This document shows positions 21,401 through 35,400 of a DNA stretch of 64,000 nt, piece by piece (the first letter of the stretch is position 1; each line of letters opens with the position of its first letter). The stretch covers positions 581,501 to 645,500 of the forward strand of contig JARCOQ010000065.1 in NCBI GenBank assembly GCA_029207755.1. The letters are read 5' to 3'. The position numbers were made by a program, and so were the translations under genes. The notes below the pieces were generated by a model. The model saw only the letters and a program-made list of their open reading frames with translations. It was not told where the DNA came from and searched no databases. The stretch comes from Chamaea fasciata. Taxonomy: Eukaryota > Chordata > Aves > Passeriformes > Sylviidae.

Positions 21401-24400
21401 CAACTGTCAGTGCTGACCGGGACATGAACTGAACAGGGCTGCCTTTCACTGCTCTTTCCTTACCATAGTTATTATACCTGGAAGTGAAAGGTTTTACACA
21501 TTGTACAACCTACCCAAAAGAGTACCTCCCTGCAATGAAGCAAAACATGAAAAACTGTTCTCACGGTAGTACTACAAGGGAGGAGAAACACATCCCTAAG
21601 AGCTCTCTCTGACCTCCTTTTTTTGCAAGCTTATATTGGGATGGGGCAGGGACAATACCTAACCAAATGCTATGAAGGATCTTTTCAGACAAAAAGGCAA
21701 ACTTTGTCAATACCAGATAGAGAAGTTCAGACAGACCTTTTGAGCAAGAAGTAGGAATTTAACGGTAAATACCACCACGACATCTACTTTCAGATGAGGG
21801 TATTCATTGAGAATTTAACAGAAAAATAGATTTCAAAGACAATAAACCATAATCCTTAGCTCTAGACAAACTCCCCACAGTACCAAGACGTGGCTCAATT
21901 CAAGTGATTTTGAGCGAAAAGCTCCTTTGAATGAGGCACATGAAAGGCTTGACCTCAATTTTGCATTTCACAAGGCAGGTTATTTTTCAGAACATCAAAT
22001 AACCAACCAAAATACGGGTCAGTTGTTTGACCAGACTATGTTTTGTGAATGAAATCCAACAGCTCAATTACAACTTAGCAAACTCAAGCCATTTAATTCC
22101 AAAATCCTAAATCACGCTGGACATCTATGAATTGCAAAACTGCACAAGGTCAGGACCTCTCTTCTGATCCTTGGCCACTTGGAAGAAGGGAATTGCAGAA
22201 AACACCTACTGAACAGTACAAAATTTGAGCACTCTTTTCTTTTGCAAGCACACCATTCTCTCTCTTGTCTCACTGATGGCAACGAGCTTATTTCAATCAA
22301 CATGTTTTCTGAAACACTTAAAAGATGAAGAAAAAACCTTATTGCTCGTGCTCTGAAGATACTACCATTCACTGCCACAAGACAGCCTGAACTCCAATAT
22401 AGTCATTAACAAAGTGGCCAACTTGGATGGAGAGTGAATTTTAGAAGAGTGGAAGGACTGAAACCAGAAACAGGACTTGAAGTGCTGCCTAATCTGCCCC
22501 TAGAGCTAGAGAAAAGCAGACAGTATTTGAGCCTGAATGCTCTCACTGTGTCATTCGTGGCTCCAGGCAGTCCACACAAATTTGAGATTTGAATTTGGGA
22601 GTCAGCAAACAGGATTCAAGGCTTTGTAGCTACAGGTGGTCTCAGAGCTCTGAGATTTGACTTTCTTTGAAAGATATTCAAGAACTAAAAAGACGCAACA
22701 AAACTCAACTTATAACAACTTTCAAAGTTTTACTTTACCCTATATTTGCCTGGTCATTAAACCTGGAAGAGGATTTAAATATATTTCCGCTCTTTTAGAA
22801 CTATAAATGCTTACGCCAGCCAGGTTATTGTCCAATTTCTATTCCTAGCATTCTGAATGATAGTGATGACTTTCTTTTTACATTTATTATAATACTTACA
22901 TGGACAGAAGTAGTGGTGATGCATAATTTTGGCTTTCTTAATTCGGCCGAGACTGTCTTATGGATTTAATTAAAATTCTGCTACCAAAGCTCTAAGTTTT
23001 TGACGTATTGGCAATGCAGAACTATCACCTTTTATTCATTTAATTGTGTAACCACCTCAACCCAAAAGTATCTTTACCCACAATCTGCTTGGTCATTCCA
23101 TCACAACTATTAAGGACAACTGAGTAACCTGCTCCCATAAAGCACAAAGATTAACAAATGTTTGGTTGGGTTTTTTTTTTTTGCCCGCCACACAAAAAAA
23201 GTGCACATTTTCAACACATCTTTTGGGCTGAATGACAATTATACACACAGCATATGCTGTCTGCCTCTGCAAGTTATAGCCAACATTTCTATTCTTTCCT
23301 CTAACAATAAATTTAAAGTGTGTACTACATTTATATAAGAAGAATATATAACCCAAGAGTGCCGGCTGCAGCCCCACAAAGCCACCAAAAGTTTATTTTG
23401 TCTCGCAAAAGAAGGCAAGCACCTTTCAGCGGCACCACCACTTCCTTCTCTCCTGGATACAGATCCCTTCAGGCAGATTTGGCACACACGCTTGCAGTAA
23501 GAGGACAAGATGGAGCAGTTCTGTCAGTGCAGCAGATTAAAAAAACCTGTCACCAAGAGGCTTTATTCCAAAGGCAATTCTCTGATTCACAAAAGGTCTG
23601 CCTACCATACAGCCAAGCAGAGGCTCCCAGATGGTGCTGGCAAAGCAATCTCCACTTTCTCCCAACAGCACAGCAGCACGTTGATGTCTAGTAAAAAATA
23701 TTTCCAGTCCTGATCCCTTTGCTGTCAGTTCTGTAACATGCACTGCCCTGATTAAATAAATAGAAGCCTATCAACCACCAGCAGTTTCAAGACTTACATG
23801 AAGCTCTCCTACTCTTAGGGAAAAAACCCCATGAAGTCAGCATTTAAAACCAAGAGAAAGTGCTGGGAATTACATCTCTTTCTTAATGACAGTCCCACTA
23901 TTCCCTAAAGTTTGGGGAAGTTCTTTAAAGCAGCAACATTTTTGGCCAAGTGATCAATAGTTTGCTCCAGTACGAGACAGGACGAACACTGGACAGGTAC
24001 CTCTAAAATCACCAGAAACCAGCAGATTGCAGTTGGCTTCTCTCACAGACACACCTCTAAGCGATCTTGGCTCCCAATTCCAGTCTCCTCCACCCTGGCA
24101 TCCACACATGAACAAGTGGACTAAGCAGCATTGCTCAAATCCTGCTGCACTTGCTTAACCTCCATAAGATTTCCCAAGAGAGCTTTACTTTGTGTCACTT
24201 CTGCTCTCCTTCAATCCTGCAGCTCTTCTGCAAGCTTCTGCTCAAGACTTAGCACAGACTACTCAAAAAATCAGAACACAAGGAACTCAGAAATACTTCA
24301 ACAATTAAGCCTTCTTCTAGAGTAGAGCAAACCACATAAATCATACAAATAGCATATTTCCCTGACTTTTATTTTAAACTTCAAAAAAAAATCCACACTA

Positions 24401-27400
24401 ATAAAAGGACCTTAATACATTGATAAACTATTCACCAGGTCAATGAATAAAAAGGTTGAAGTTTCTCTCAAAGGAAAAAAAAACAAAAAAAAAAACCAAA
24501 ACCCCCCAAAAAGCCACAACCAAACAAGTCCAGGTGGGAGATAATAGGCACAAGACCCTGTGTCACATTTTATGTCTTGAAGAAAAAATAATGGGGACGT
24601 TTGGGCAAGTATTTATCAGAACAAAGCCTACAGTGGCCCCTGAGGATAAAGTCAAATTTATCCAATGCCAGTTAGTCAGTAACTCATTGAGACTGTTAAA
24701 AAACTGAACTCAAGGACACTGGCAAAAGCAAGATTTGAGAACTGTAAATACACTATCAAATTTCTACCATGTGAAACCTATTTTGATGGCCACAACCAGC
24801 AAGACACATTCCCTAATGCACACATTTGTCATACTCAGGTTTGTTACACTGGGTGATTTAAAGTGACCCTGCAGAAAAACTGGTTTGCAAAGACAGCAGA
24901 CAAGAAAAACTTAGAGGCCACAAAGCGTACAAGAGGAAAAACTGAACTTGCTAATGATAGTTCAGTTCATGCACTTGTGTATGTAGACCCAGCCAAGCCA
25001 CCAGAAGGTGAATGAAAAATCTGAAAGCACAATTGAGCAAACCTTCAAAAAATACCTATCACTTAAGAGACCAATTTCATATGCACGTGATGCTGAAAAT
25101 TTAGAAGAATCAAAAGAATTGAATACTGAAGCAGGAGGATAAGAGTCCATACCATTGACACAAGATCATTTTTTCCTCTTAAAACAATGGGAGAAATGTC
25201 TTGTATTAAAACAATTGTTTTCTTTAGGACTTCTAAATTGCACTAAATATTAACCTTCCCAAAACCGCAATGGCAACCCCAAATTTAAAAAAAAAAACAA
25301 CTTGGGACAAGAAAAAACAGTGATATATATGAATACAGTTCAACAGATCTCCATAGACACTCTTACGTTTCAGAATTGAGTTCATATTGACTATCATACA
25401 CATTAATTTGAAATCCCAGCTTTAGTCTTTCATACAAGTTCTACTTCTCAGCATTTTTAATGAGGAACTAAGATCTTAATAAAGACATTCATTTCATTGT
25501 ATCAGAAAGTCCTTTGCCTGCTGTACATTTTCTCTGCAGCTGTAGGCATGCATGAGTATGCCTAGCATGTGCATCTGCGTATTTCTGTTTACACTAGGAG
25601 TACTTCAATATTCATCTGCAGTTATGTATTTATGCACACAGCTAAAACCCCATAGCTAGGTTAGACATGAAGCGATGTATTTTAATGGGGGTCAAATCTT
25701 CAATCCAGGCTGGGATTTTCTGCTATTTAAGAGAAACAGGCTGTGGAGCATTTGACCTTTTTCTCCAAGAGCAAGATAAAATGTCCCAGATGTGCCAAAT
25801 TCTCGAATGCATTGTTTGTATCTCTTGTAAGAACAAGTCTCCAGGCACCTGAGCAAAGATAACCCACCTTACATGGATACCTCACAGACCGGCAGCAAAG
25901 TGCTGTCATCTTACCAAACAATATTAAAAGCAGGCTAATGCATGAGGCTGCCAGAGAGCCTTGGGCAGCGCTGTTACATCTCACATTTCACACTCGGTTT
26001 GCTACAAGAAGCAGCAAAAAATAGTATTTTTGGCTCACCAATATCAACAGGAAAAGACCAAGTGCTTTCCGTAAAGAAGGATTCTCACCTGACACCAGGA
26101 GCCCCCTGGAATCTTGGATACAATCAAGCTCTATGAAATACACTGCTGATATACCTTGCAGATAAGACAGAATTTTACACCAATCTCAGTTTCCCATCTT
26201 AATATATTCTCTTTGCTGTGACAGGTAATTATGCAGAGCAGGACAGCCCTCTCAATTCCTGTCTTGTGAAACAAAGATCGCCTGAATTAACATAACCAGT
26301 ACAACAAAACACTTTCTAAACTTCCACTCAAGAGAAAAGATTCCCTTCACAAAGACGGCCGCTTAAGGGCATTGAGAGGAGTTTTTGGACTTGGGGGACA
26401 GGGACAGAGCAACATTACTTGTTTGTTTTCAGTTTTGTGCAGCTCCTCATCTGCTTCACCAGCTAGTGAGAACTGACAGAAATGCCACCTATCTTATCTA
26501 AACAGTTCTTATCTGACCTTTTTTGGCTTCTCTTGAGACAGACAGCAGGACTCTGGTACTGCTAAAGGAAAAAGTACTGCCTGGGATCTCTAAAAACACA
26601 GACTCTCAGAAAGAAAACAGTTTAATGCATCAAACAAGAACACTTTCTTCCCTCAATAATGCTTACATATTTTCACCTTTTCAAAGTCTCCAAATAAAGC
26701 TTAGAAATTAAACACATCAATGCTACATTCAAATATTTCTCTCTTCTAACCTAAGCCAGAAAAAAAAGAAAATCAAATCAGGAAAAGAAATCCTTATTTT
26801 TACTGCAAGAAGTCTCGGTTTTCCACATGAGAAGCCACATTCTCAACAAACAGATGCCAGAAGAGTCAACATTATTGAAGAGGGTTGAAGTGAGCTGTCA
26901 AATTACCTTCCGTCCTCTGAGGATGTGCACTACACTTCCAGCATGTTTCCAGCTCTCACATTCAGAGTGTGAGAGCCAGGACTAAAACATCTGCTGGGCC
27001 TAACGAGGTCCCTGTCACATCTTTGTGATAACACATTGCTCATGTCTATCATGTAACACAGGCAGAACATATTCTCCTGGTTTTAGTCCCTTAGATTCCT
27101 TGGTCTAAGCAAGAAATTGGCAGCCTGCCAGGCTTCCTATGGACCATTCTGGGGTGGGACCACCAGGTAAATCTCCCCGAGTCCGGCCATGATATCCTAA
27201 AGAGAGACACTGCCTTCCTTCCCCATGGATAAATGGGATGATGAGCAGTGCAGCAGGAGCAGGAAGCTCTGCTAAGTTTCCACCACTGCCATGCATTTTC
27301 TCTTCACTAAACATCCATTTACTTGCAGGAAGAAAGGCTCCCCTAATAGAACCTGTTCTTTTTATTGCAACCAAGAGGGAAATGGGGAAAAAATAGCTTG

Positions 27401-30400
27401 AAACTATACCAGTGTCAAGCTATTATTAACTATCAGGCATACACTGACAGTAGGAGAGATGAGGGGGCAAGAGGACTTTCAATAGCCCAAGAGCCCTTTC
27501 ATCATCTGAGCAGCTTAGTATATTGTATTCAAATAAGTGTTAAAATACAGAGAAATCACACATATCTAGTGCCTTTACGAGTATCCAGTTGCAGATTTCT
27601 TTCTGCATGTGACTAAATTTAATGCATCCTTGCCGTGTACAAAAAAAAAAAAAAAAAAAACCTTGTGAAATGAGAGGTGCTTACATTTTCTAACAGATAG
27701 GATGACATTACAGAACAGGATCCTTTTTGTTACTGGGGAAAAGAACACGCTCTCGGTGCAATTGATTTCACACATAAACGGCAACAGTTTCAAAGCCCAA
27801 CATCACTATTTTGGGCCAGTTAGTAGAAACCCATTTCGAAAGCTGATAGCAGCTCTGACAATTAATTACAAGCTCAAGATCAAGCAGGTCAAATCCTTGT
27901 GAAATCCCTAGACATCAATCAGAATGACTCCTGAGGGCCTCCATAGAGTTCAGAGCAAGTATTCCCTCTGTTTGCAGATCATCTTTCCGTGCCTCTGAGC
28001 CGCACAGATTATCAGCATGAAGATTTTATGGAATAAGATCAAGGTAAATAGGGCCAGAAGGTGTAAAATTTCCTGAGTTTAGGTTCAACAGACTTGCCAC
28101 AGGTAAATAACTGCTCACTTAGGCACTTATACATCTTACAGCCAGGTGAGGGGTGGGGAAACACTCACAAAGGAGACTAAAACACACTGCAGGGCAAACT
28201 GCAATTCCACCAGTCCACATCTGCAAAACTCATTTTCCACAACCATGCTCAGCATTCCATAGAGACTCTTAACGAATTTATGCAGCAGCAGTACAAGTTA
28301 ACAAATACATTAAAAACTATTAAAAAAATTAACTATTATGTCATGATGTTCCTCATGCTGATCTAAGTCAGCTGAAGGGCATTTCCTTGTGAGCTGACAG
28401 GCCCACAGAAATAACCCAGCCATGACTGTCCCCAAGGACAACAAATGGGGCAGTCCTCATTCTTCCAAGCAGGCTGAGCTAATCAACAGATCTGCACAGC
28501 TACTGCAGAATCTGCAGAAGAAATCGACTGAAACCATTTGTCCTTATGGATTCATTTTGCCAAAAAATTAACTGTCATGGGTTGGCACGGTAATGACGTG
28601 AAGGTGTACAAAAAATGTGTCTATTTCACAGCATTTCAGCCTTTACTTCTCCACCTGGATCATACAGAAAATACACTTCTTGGCCACCAGCAAATCATTA
28701 CCCCTTATGGGGACTGTTCCCCAAAGAGTTTAAGTACCAGAACAATGGACTACTGCACACCACCAAATTTCAATTGTGACTTAACCATTCCACAAAGGGG
28801 ATTTACTGTAGTGACACCTCTCAGGAAGACACAATTATTGCAAATTTCACTGACATTTTCCACTAACAAAACTGCACTTCTACTTTAGCGGTGATTCTAA
28901 GATGCAAACTTTCCATAAAGCCTTTTCTTTCCTCTGGGTGTCAGAGTTGTCCTCAAAGTCCTTCTGTGTTAAAAATTATTGTCTGGTTTGGTCTAACACA
29001 CTCAATGTATTAGTTAGGGAGTACATGCGCAGTAATATTTCAGAAAGATTACAACCCTCCTCCCCAAGATCTTGGATGGCAATTTTGGGTTACTCTGAAC
29101 CTCTCTCCAGCTTTGGCTTCTGAACTTTTCCTTTAATCTTCTTTTTCATTCACTTCATGTATACCGATACAGTAGTTTTCCTCCTTTTGTAACCTGGTGT
29201 CCAAATACCAGAACAACCACTTGACCATTTCCATAAACAGACCATCCTCTGCAAAAGCCTTCAGTCAGAATCTTATTATTAAAGCAAGTTTTTCCAAACA
29301 GTTTCTGCTGCAGAGTCAAAGGGCCCTCTGCTCAGAATCCTTTTCCTTAAAAGCATGGGGATATGGATGATTTCTGTGCCTCGCAAAGGTCCAGTGCCAT
29401 TCACCTCTGGATACCAACCTGTTCTTCCATCTGACTGGGGATGGAGTCGCGGAAGATGAGAGGATTTCTCTCTAGCAAGGATATCCTGCCCCTTGGCAGA
29501 TATCAGGCAGTTCAAATCAAATTTCAGGTTTAGCTCACAACACTCAGGATGCTGACACATGCTGGAAGCACTGTCACAGCAGCTCTAGCTTGACTTTCTG
29601 TGTACACTACCGCACATCTTAAATCACTTCTGAACAGGATCACTAGAAATGGGCAGCCATCCCTAAATCATCCACAAAAACACAATGGCATCCAACAGGT
29701 GTTTGCTTGAGTTATCCCCCTAAGGGAAGGCAGTACTTCAACAGGCATATAGAGGATAAAAGGAATAATTCTGTTCCTAAGAGCTGCCTCCTTCCCCTGT
29801 CTCCTCATTTCACATCAACATCTAAGAGGTCAACATTCAAGAGCTTTTCCTACAGTCTCTTCTTGAACCCCTCGGACTTGTTCTCATCTCAGGATATCCA
29901 GGTAACTCAGTTTAGAGTTAGTATATCTAGGTAACTCCATTTAGAGTTACTGGAGATTTGTTCATCACCTTTATTATCTTCCAAGCTACTAGGCAAACCA
30001 AGTGGGCTATCCTGTCTTATAAATTCCAGCTCTGCCCGACCAGTGTATGACAGACATTCACTCCAGGAAATACTGCCAAAAAGAAGACATTTGCCTGATC
30101 TTCTGGCTAGAGTGGACACCACGTAAAGGTACTAGAGTAGAGCCATGAAAACCAGAGCATGGCAAACAATGCTTGGCCTAAAATTGTCTCTCTCACACAG
30201 AAAAAAAGTCAGAACAATTAGGAGGAAGTCCAAGATTATTTAGAAGATAACCATGCGTCCACCAAAACACTGCACTGGGGAAATGGATGGAGTCTAGAGA
30301 ATTAGAGCAGCTGCCAACATGAGACTGAAGTTTGTAAACACACTTTTCACTGCAACTCTCCACAAAAAACCTTGGGGCCTTTCACTACTCTCCCCAGAGG

Positions 30401-31440
30401 TTTTGGCCTTGTTATTAGTTTGCTTGGTGCCAGTTTGAGTGCCACTGAACCCACCTTCTAATTTCTCTTCAGAGTATTTAATTAGATCAATTTTGTGCTA
30501 TATTATCATGCTTGGGTTTAACTTTTTGCCTTATTGACCATTATAAAGTCGAGAAAGGATAGGGCCTATCATTGTTCACTTCATATTAGGCACAATTTCT
30601 GCATTCTCTGAATGCTTCCTCATGAGCCTTTCTCTGCTTGCTTAATTTATCCACTCCAAAAGACTGAATTCATAAACTACAATTACCATGCTTATTGTCA
30701 TTGGAATATTTTTATGTACTTATAATTAATGTCTTTTAAACATACAGTCAAAGGTTATAGATTTGAAATCATGTGTAACCTTCTGTATTGATATCAAGAT
30801 TTAGCTCAAGAATATGATTGATCATTTAAATATTTTCCTTTCTCAAGTCATTGAGCATAATTACATAATTACCACAAAAAGATATACTGCCATATCATCC
30901 TATCATCATGCCTATTCTATTATTCCTGTGGATTATTTGAGTAATCCAGAATAATTAAAGTTCTAAAGAGCAAGAATTAAGAGAAAAGATACAGGATAGT
31001 TCCTCCCAGTTTTGATACCATGAGACCTGTAAGGCTGACTCTGAAGGCCTCCGACGGGGGTTCAGAATAATTCATTCTGTGTATGATATTCCTTATTTAT
31101 AGCCAAAGCAGGGATTATGCTTCAGCTTCTAAACATTTACAATCTCTAATCCATTTTTTTCCAACAGGAGTAATTTACGTATCCAAGTCCAAACTGAATG
31201 AAAACTACCTTTTGATTTACTAAAATCTCATTATTCTTCTAATTGCAATAGGCACGAGATTGTACAGTAGTAAATCCCTCCAATTTCCACTAACTTCACT
31301 GAATACCACACCTGAACTTGATGGGGGATAAAGATATTGAAGGAATTCTCTACTGTTTGACAGTTCTAAGATCACAGTTTTGCCTTTGCAAACTCTATTC
31401 CAACTGCTCTTTTCAACATCACCTCATGCTACACAAAAAT
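18427..31440. other. 13-kb gene desert, no recognised gene
   Basis: AT-rich, unique-looking sequence with only short scattered open frames on both strands. None shows a domain, conserved motif or convincing exon boundaries. Small features include an A20 run at 27641-27660, an A/C-rich low-complexity patch at about 24470-24520, and a 21-bp word (AGGTAACTC..TTTAGAGTTA) repeated 31 bp apart at about 29,900 and 29,931. It could be intergenic or a large intron of the PIM-like copy's original locus. Confidence 0.45.
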
Positions 31441-31499
31441 CACAATGCAACCTGCACAATGCCGGGCCCCAGCTTCTCCCGCTGGCCCCGCTCACTCAC

Positions 31500-31777
31500 C
31501 AGCTCGCCCCAGTGCCGGATGCGGGCCCGGGGCACGCATTTGATGGCCACCTGCGAGCAAAGGCCAGCAGCGGGCTCAGCTCGCCGCCTGCCCCGCCGCG
31601 CCCCGATCTTCTCCTCCTCCTCCTCCGCCCTCCTCCTCCTCCTCCGCCCGCCGCCAGCCCCGCCGCTCACCGGGGCGCCGTCCGAGAGCCGCGTCCCCGA
31701 GCAGACGCTGCCGAAGCCTCCGCGCCCCGGCAGCGAACCCAGCCGGGACCGGTCCTGCAGGGCCTCCCGCGCCTCCC
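31500..31777 (-). pseudogene. PIM: PIM-family serine/threonine kinase, two 5' exons only
   Basis: Two minus-strand exons fit PIM kinases. The first, 31777-31671 (107 bp), follows a CCCGCAG acceptor and encodes RLGSLPGRGGFGSV, the glycine-rich ATP loop, then GTRLSDGAP, ending at GTGAGC. The second, 31550-31500 (51 bp, 17 codons), follows CTCGCAG and encodes VAIK, with the catalytic lysine, through HWGEL, ending at GTGAGT. Phases join cleanly. The 107-bp and 51-bp sizes match my memory of PIM exon structure. The loop has PGRGGFGSVC where PIM proteins usually have LGxGGFGSVY. The remaining kinase exons (HRD, DFG) are not found downstream: GC-rich sequence ends abruptly at about 31,455 and the next 13 kb holds none. 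The short intron is (CCT)n-rich. I call it a truncated copy. Confidence 0.8.
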
Positions 31778-32002
31778 CTGCGGGCGACACGCGGCCCTCA
31801 GCGCTCGGCCCGGGGCCAGACACGGCCCCCGACCGCCCCCCGAGCGCCCCGGGCCGGCCATCCCCACCCGCCCCGGGCCCCGGCGGCTCGAGGCCGGCGG
31901 CTGCGCTGCCGAGCGGCGGAGCTCGGGCCGGGCAAGCCGCGGCGGAGGCGGCGGGAGCGGCCGCGCCGCGTCGCGTGTGTCCTCCGCGGGGCCCGGGAGG
32001 AG

Positions 32003-32098
32003 CCGGGGCGGGGCCGGGGGCGGGGCCGGGGCCGGGGGCGGGGCCCGGGGCCGGGGGCGGGGGCCGGACGCCCGGGGCCGGGGGCGGGCCCGGGGCGT
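32003..32098 (+). repeat. G-rich GGGGCCGGGGGC tandem tract, G-quadruplex-prone
   Basis: Imperfect repeats of GGGGC(C)GGGG(G)C over about 95 bp give many runs of four or more G on the plus strand. The tract lies in the CpG island upstream of the PIM-like exons. Confidence 0.8.
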
Positions 32099-32450
32099 GG
32101 CCCAGCCCTGCGGGGGGAGAGGGACAGGCCGGGACGGGGACGCCGAGAGGGGCCGGGGGGGTCGGGAAAGGGACACCGGGAGAGGCTGCGGGACACCGAG
32201 ACAGAGTGCGGCACAGCGGGAGAGGGAGAGGAGGAACAAGAGAGGGACGGGGAGGGGTCGTAGGCGCCGTAGACTCCGTAGACTCGCTGCTGCCGCTGCC
32301 GCCGCTGCAACTGGAGCCCTGGGGCCGTTTGTCCGCGTGTCCGTTCCACGCTCGAGCCCCGCGCTCCCCGGGGGCAGCCCCCGAGCCGCTCCAAACACGG
32401 CAACTTGGCCGTGCTGAGCCCAGATCCAGAGGCCTGACTCCTGCGCCGTG

Positions 32451-35400
32451 GCGGAGGAATTCCCTCGGTCGCTGCTGTGCATTGTCCCTGCTGAGGCTCA
32501 GACACTGTCAGGACGCATTCCCTGGTTGTAGGATTCGTGCCCGACCCAAGCACTACGCTTATGTCTCCAGCATTACTTTGCAACAACAACAGGGGAAGGC
32601 AAACTCTGTGTACGGCCCACGGTATTTTCGAGTGTCTAAAACTCACTAACACCACTCGTGTTCCTCTGGCTGTCCAAATCCAGTCCCGTAATGTTGCTGT
32701 CTGTCCAGTGTGGGGCTCTGGTTCCATCTCTGAGGTGTGTGATGCATCCAGCTGGCAGTGCTGACTGACAGCTGGAGTCAGCAGAGGCATGGGTTAGTTA
32801 CTCTCCATTCCATTGCAAAGGAATTCCTCTGCCGCAGCCAGGTGTCGGAGGCAATAACTGTCCTGTGCTGCTGATGCACTGCCTTCTCCAGCTTATTTAG
32901 TGATCTGTCAAAAAAAAAAGATCATTTCGCTGATTTGAAAAGCAACACGCTGAACAGATCATTCAAGGTAGGAGGCTATTTCACATTTGGGAGAATAAAT
33001 GTTCTTTCAATGTTGCAGTTCTGAGTAAACTAAATATAAACATGTTTTCTTCTAGCTAGAAGGAATGTCACTCTCTATTTTCATAGAGTTGATAATAAGT
33101 TGGAAAATAATGTAGTCTCCTAACGTTCAAGGAATGTCAGAAATATGGCAGGATTTTCTGTGTTTTTTTATGCTCATTTCTAGTGTAACTTGAATGTATT
33201 CCAAAATTACATGTTGGTGGTACATTCAGGCCAACATTGAAATGACTGGATTGTGTTGGTGGGTCCATGTGTAGGTTTTCCATATATTTACATACACCTT
33301 TTTCAAGAAGGGAGTTGTATTTTGCATTTCCATATACCTTCTAAAAGAAGGGAGTTGTATTTTCTGTGACTCCCTGCATAAATTCATAAATCTGGAGATT
33401 CTGTAGGGCTTAAAGGACAGTCTGGGGAGCAAAGCCCTCTGAACCCTGTGTCTTCGACTAAATTGACCATTAATCCTCCTGGTGTCCACATCTGAGAGCC
33501 ATACCCTCTGCTTGCTGCAGGTTTGTCACAGCTCTTTGGGGTCACGATGGCCTTTGTGATCTGAGTAATGCTGTACTGCTCCTGCCTGCTCACCTCTGCT
33601 CAGAGAGGTTCAGTATTTACTAGCTCAACTCTTATGCAGAAATTTACCAAAAGTTAATGTTAATTAACCCCTTCTGATGGGGTTAAATGGAACTATGGGC
33701 CTGATGGTACACTTACATTCCTAATGAAAACTAATATTTGTTATCAGTATCTTAAGTGTTAGTATTGTTTCTTTCATGTTGGCTATTGGGTTTGTGGGTT
33801 TCCTGTTGTTTAAATGACTTCTGCCTTTCAACATTATCAAGGTACATTAAGGTGTTTTCAAAATTTGTTCCCCCCATTCTTGTTTCTGTATCTTTGAGAT
33901 ATATATATATATATATACACACACATATATACATTATTGAAACACTACGTAGTTCCTTAAAAATGCAGCTGCTAATTTCCTATTTTCCCTAAGCAACTGT
34001 TAGGATTTCCTGAATACATTTGTGAAGCCTGCTTTATGTTAATATTTCCAATTTTTCTTTTTCTTAGTGTATTTTCGTTTTGATTTGTTTGCTGTGTCAC
34101 CTAATTTACAAGAGCATTCACATTCAACATCCATAATTTGCGTGCCATTTTTTGTGTTTGTTAAATTGCACAGTTAACCTAAGAGAGAGAGAAAAATATT
34201 GCATGTAGGCCTGGCAGGCTAAGTTTTAGTTGTCCATTTGTATCCATGTGTTTGCCATAGTATTTTTGCATTTGAAATATTCTGTCTATGCATTTAAATA
34301 TTCTTTTAATGTGAGTTTAAAGGGATTGAATAGAAAGATGAAACTGAGATCACTACACAGTCTTGATGCTGAAATCAGTCCTTTTTAGTCTAAATAATAT
34401 AAGTGTGTAATATAAATGATACTTTCTTAGGAAGTTGTAGAAAAAAGCAGATAAATAATTCCTTTTAATGGTGGAGTTCTTCAAAACAGAATCAGAAATA
34501 CTGCTTACTGTGTGCTTTCCTTAAAAGGTCTTTACATGAGGTAGCAGGAATAGGCATCAAGAATCCAAGCTTCTGGAATGTAAATTTCTTGAGTGTGTTT
34601 TGAAATATTTTATGGAGTGGGTTTCTGTTATCTTGCATCTATCTGGGAGCATATGAAAAGTCGTACACCCTTACTAATAGAAGGTAAAAAATAAAGGGTA
34701 GTTTTTTAGCGGCCCATCTCCATGGTGTTGTCACAAGGTGCAGCAGTCTGTACATTAGCAATGTGCTGAGGAACAAAAATGTTCTATTTGAGCGTGTACA
34801 GTAATTTAAATGCTCTTCTCTCTGAATTGTCTCCTCAGCTGGTTAAGGTTATGTTGGAAACTGTTGGAAGGTGTTATTTTCTTTGTTGTACCCCGAAAGG
34901 AACACTTTATAGATCACTTGTGTTACCAAAACCACGTCTAACTGAAGGTATGTGTATCTCTATTCTCCAGCAAGCAGGAAAAACGGGCATTTTCTTTTCT
35001 CGTGCAACTGATGAGCAAAAAGAGTACGTGAAAAGGACTGAGGAGGGTGGTATTTGTTTGGCTCAGGTTTCTTCAGTGTGACATTAGGGGACACTTGCCA
35101 GCCTTGGGGTCTATGTATGAAATTTATTGCACTTAATTGATTTTGTCCAAGACAATAGTCTGCTTCAATTGAAAAGTTTTACATCTGAATACCAGTAGCT
35201 TTGCAGCTGATCTGATCCTGTCATTAACTCTGGGGAGAAATTCAGTCTAGGGAGAGCATTTCTGTATTTTGGATGCTGTGCTTTGAAAGTTTGGATGTGT
35301 AATCTTAACAAAATGATGGAGAAAGAACATCAGAAAGTCTGCACTGCATAAGCCATTGAAATGTACTCTTAAATGTCAGTTCAGGGGTGAAATTCTCTGC

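Larger units (their letters stand above)
31460..32450. promoter_or_regulatory. CpG island over the PIM-like exons and upstream region
   Basis: About 1 kb is extremely GC- and CpG-rich between AT-rich flanks. It covers the two PIM-like exons and roughly 650 bp upstream of them on the minus strand. Several GGGCGGGGC-type words (SP/KLF-like) occur near 32,000-32,060. Long open frames here on both strands are a by-product of high GC. It is probably the former promoter and first exon of the kinase copy. Confidence 0.75.

Noticed and set aside
27641..27660. A20 run as the poly(A) tail of a processed retrocopy
   Set aside because: No open frame, gene-like sequence or target duplication was found on either side.
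31318..32790. Very long open frames (up to 443 codons) on both strands
   Set aside because: They fall in a CpG island where stop codons are rare, overlap one another on both strands, and encode Pro/Arg/Gly/Ala runs. Only the PIM exon pieces have motif support.
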